DNA of 7,568 nucleotides from Prevotella sp. (lineage in GTDB: Bacteria; Bacteroidota; Bacteroidia; Bacteroidales; Bacteroidaceae): positions 1 to 7,568 of the forward strand of contig JAJQAR010000027.1 in NCBI GenBank assembly GCA_021203705.1, given 5' to 3'. A program made the position numbers and the translations under genes. Below, piece after piece: positions 6,250 to 7,568 of this stretch (within the stretch, counting starts at the first letter, position 1; every line of letters begins with the position of its first letter). The notes under the pieces are model-generated. The model made no database searches and was not told where the DNA came from. It worked only from the letters and a program-made list of their open reading frames with translations.

Positions 6250-7452
6250 TTATCCCTCGACTCTGCCGGGGTAAGCCTCGAGAGCCATGCGTAGAACATG
6301 CAAGGCACGTATTAAGTCCTCTTTTTTCAAAACGTAAGCGATACGTACCTCATTGATGCCCGTGCCAGGGGTGGTGTAGAAGCCTGAAGCGGGCGACATC
6401 ATGACGGTCTCTCCCTCGTAGTTGAACTCCTCAAGACACCAGCGGCAGAAGTCATCGCTGTTATCAACCGGCAATTTTGCTACGGTATAGAAAGCCCCCA
6501 TAGGGATAGGAGAGTACACGCCAGGTATGCGGTTTAGGCCATCTATAAGACACTTACGGCGTTCCACATACTCATCGTAAACGGTGCGGAGATATTCCTG
6601 ATCAGCATCAAGAGATGCTTCGGCAGCAATCTGGCCGATAAGAGGAGGAGAGAGGCGCGCCTGGCAGAATTTCATCACCGCCTTGCGGACCTCTTTGTTT
6701 TTCGTTATGAGAGCGCCGATACGTATGCCGCACTCGCTGTACCGCTTGCTAACCGAGTCGATAAGTACCACATTCTGCTCAATACCCTCAAGGTGGCACG
6801 CACTGATATAGGGAGAGCCGGTGTAGATAAACTCACGGTACACCTCATCGGAGAACAGATAAAGGTCATATTTTTTCACGAGGTCACGAATCTGGTGCAT
6901 TTCCCGTCTGGTATAAAGATAGCCGGTAGGGTTATTAGGATTGCAGATGAGTATTGCCCTTGTGCGCTCGTTGATAAGTTCTTCGAATTTCTCCACTTTT
7001 GGCAATGAGAAGCCCTCATCGATAGTGGTTGTGATTGTGCGTATAGTAGCGCCGGCAGAGATAGCGAACGCCATATAGTTGGCGTAAGCCGGTTCAGGTA
7101 CTATTATCTCGTCGCCGGGGTTGAGGCAGGACATGAAAGCGAAGAGCACCGCCTCGCTACCGCCGCAAGTGATGATAATATCGTCAGGCTCTACGTTGAT
7201 ATTGAATTTCGCGTAATAGCTTACGAGTTTCTCACGATAGCTTAGGTTACCCTGTGAAGGCGAATACTCAAGGATATCCCTGTCGATATTACGGATAGCG
7301 TCGAGTGCCACTTGTGGTGTGGGCAAGTCAGGCTGTCCGATATTGAGATGATAGACTTTTATCCCGCGTCTTTTAGCAGCCGCAGCGAGTGGAGCGAGTT
7401 TCCTGATAGGAGACTCAGGCATTTCGAGACCGCGAACAGAAATTTGAGGCAT
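6250..7452 (-). CDS. PLP-dependent class I/II aminotransferase (aspartate aminotransferase-like)
   Basis: The 400-residue cytoplasmic enzyme is a fold-type I aminotransferase of the AspC-like subgroup. The N-terminal block MPESPIRKL (11-19) and YHLNIGQPD (34-42) are followed by NPNNPTG (171-177), Asp202 in SDEVY (PLP ring nitrogen), the Schiff-base Lys236 in SVSKRYS, and the substrate-carboxylate Arg370 in NEVRIAYVL. All key residues are present. The exact amino donor and acceptor cannot be read from sequence; aspartate, alanine or aromatic substrates are all possible in this group. It is distinct in sequence from the HisC encoded nearby and is on the opposite strand. The ATG at 7452 lies about 27 bases downstream of a strong -7 element and follows an A/T-rich leader. 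It is the first gene of a two-gene unit with the permease. Confidence 0.92.
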   Translation of the reverse strand: MPQISVRGLEMPESPIRKLAPLAAAAKRRGIKVYHLNIGQPDLPTPQVALDAIRNIDRDILEYSPSQGNLSYREKLVSYYAKFNINVEPDDIIITCGGSEAVLFAFMSCLNPGDEIIVPEPAYANYMAFAISAGATIRTITTTIDEGFSLPKVEKFEELINERTRAILICNPNNPTGYLYTRREMHQIRDLVKKYDLYLFSDEVYREFIYTGSPYISACHLEGIEQNVVLIDSVSKRYSECGIRIGALITKNKEVRKAVMKFCQARLSPPLIGQIAAEASLDADQEYLRTVYDEYVERRKCLIDGLNRIPGVYSPIPMGAFYTVAKLPVDNSDDFCRWCLEEFNYEGETVMMSPASGFYTTPGTGINEVRIAYVLKKEDLIRALHVLRMALEAYPGRVEG

Positions 7453-7478
7453 AATGCTAAACTTTACGTTTCAACCTG

Positions 7479-7509
7479 CAAAGGTAATGAAAAATCGGAG
7501 ATGTTTCAA
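7479..7509 (-). promoter_or_regulatory. promoter of the aminotransferase-permease unit
   Basis: Read on the minus strand, a TTG (7509-7507) is followed by exactly 20 bases and TACCTTTG (7486-7479), a full match to the Bacteroidetes -33/-7 layout. Transcription would start near 7472-7474, giving a leader of about 20 bases. The first base of the -33 TTG is also the edge of heptad array 5. Confidence 0.78.
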
Positions 7510-7541
7510 GTTAAAAGGTAAAAGGTAAAAGTTAAAAGTTA
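7509..7541 (+). repeat. heptanucleotide array 5 (AGTTAAA/AGGTAAA)
   Basis: The units are AGTTAAA (7509), AGGTAAA (7516), AGGTAAA (7523), AGTTAAA (7530) and a partial AGTTA (7537-7541). All full units fit ARKKRAN. This array is 5' of its neighbour gene rather than 3', directly upstream of the -33 element, where an A/T tract could act like an UP element. Confidence 0.8.
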
Positions 7542-7568
7542 CTTTTGGTGATTTTCCTCATGTTAGTC

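Noticed and set aside
7540..7562. TACTTTTG on the plus strand followed by ATG at 7560
   Set aside because: There is no TTG 20 bases upstream, the match is formed by the end of the heptad array, and only three codons are visible before the window ends.

Overview
The window looks like a chromosomal housekeeping segment from a member of the Bacteroidales, most likely Prevotellaceae or a close relative. Three things point there. Two promoters have the Bacteroidetes layout TTG-N20-TAnnTTTG. Start codons follow A-rich leaders with no convincing Shine-Dalgarno. All five proteins resemble Bacteroidales versions of their families. The genus call is inference from one window.

Layout, left to right. 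Bases 1-176 hold no supportable gene, only an AT-rich imperfect palindrome (32-60) and a heptanucleotide array (126-153). A minus-strand gene (177-1475) encodes an MltF-type membrane-bound lytic transglycosylase lipoprotein with an unusual Ser/Pro-rich, basic-ended tail. Diverging from it across a 120-base promoter region is a plus-strand histidine biosynthesis cluster: hisG (1596-2447), hisD (2488-3768) and hisC (3869-4912). HisG catalyses the first step of the pathway, HisC the transamination to histidinol phosphate, and HisD the final oxidation to histidine. hisB, which I would expect next, is absent; a 77-base convergent spacer follows instead. On the minus strand a two-gene unit is read from 7452 down to 4990: a class I/II PLP-dependent aminotransferase (6250-7452), then, 12 bases later, a LolC/LolE-like FtsX-family ABC permease (4990-6237). 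A well-formed promoter lies at 7479-7509.

The five proteins belong to known families and I see no new enzyme system, phage, insertion sequence, CRISPR array or RNA gene. The least explained signal is between the genes. Five spacers carry short arrays with an exact 7-base period whose units nearly all fit ARKKRAN (R=A/G, K=T/G). Variants include AGTTAAA, AGGTAAA, AGTGAAG, AATTGAC and AATTAAA. All five lie in the same orientation whichever way the adjacent genes run. In both hisD and hisC the first unit is made of the last sense codon, the stop codon and one more base. Another array abuts the -33 element of the aminotransferase promoter. This dispersed heptad family is the observation most worth following up.
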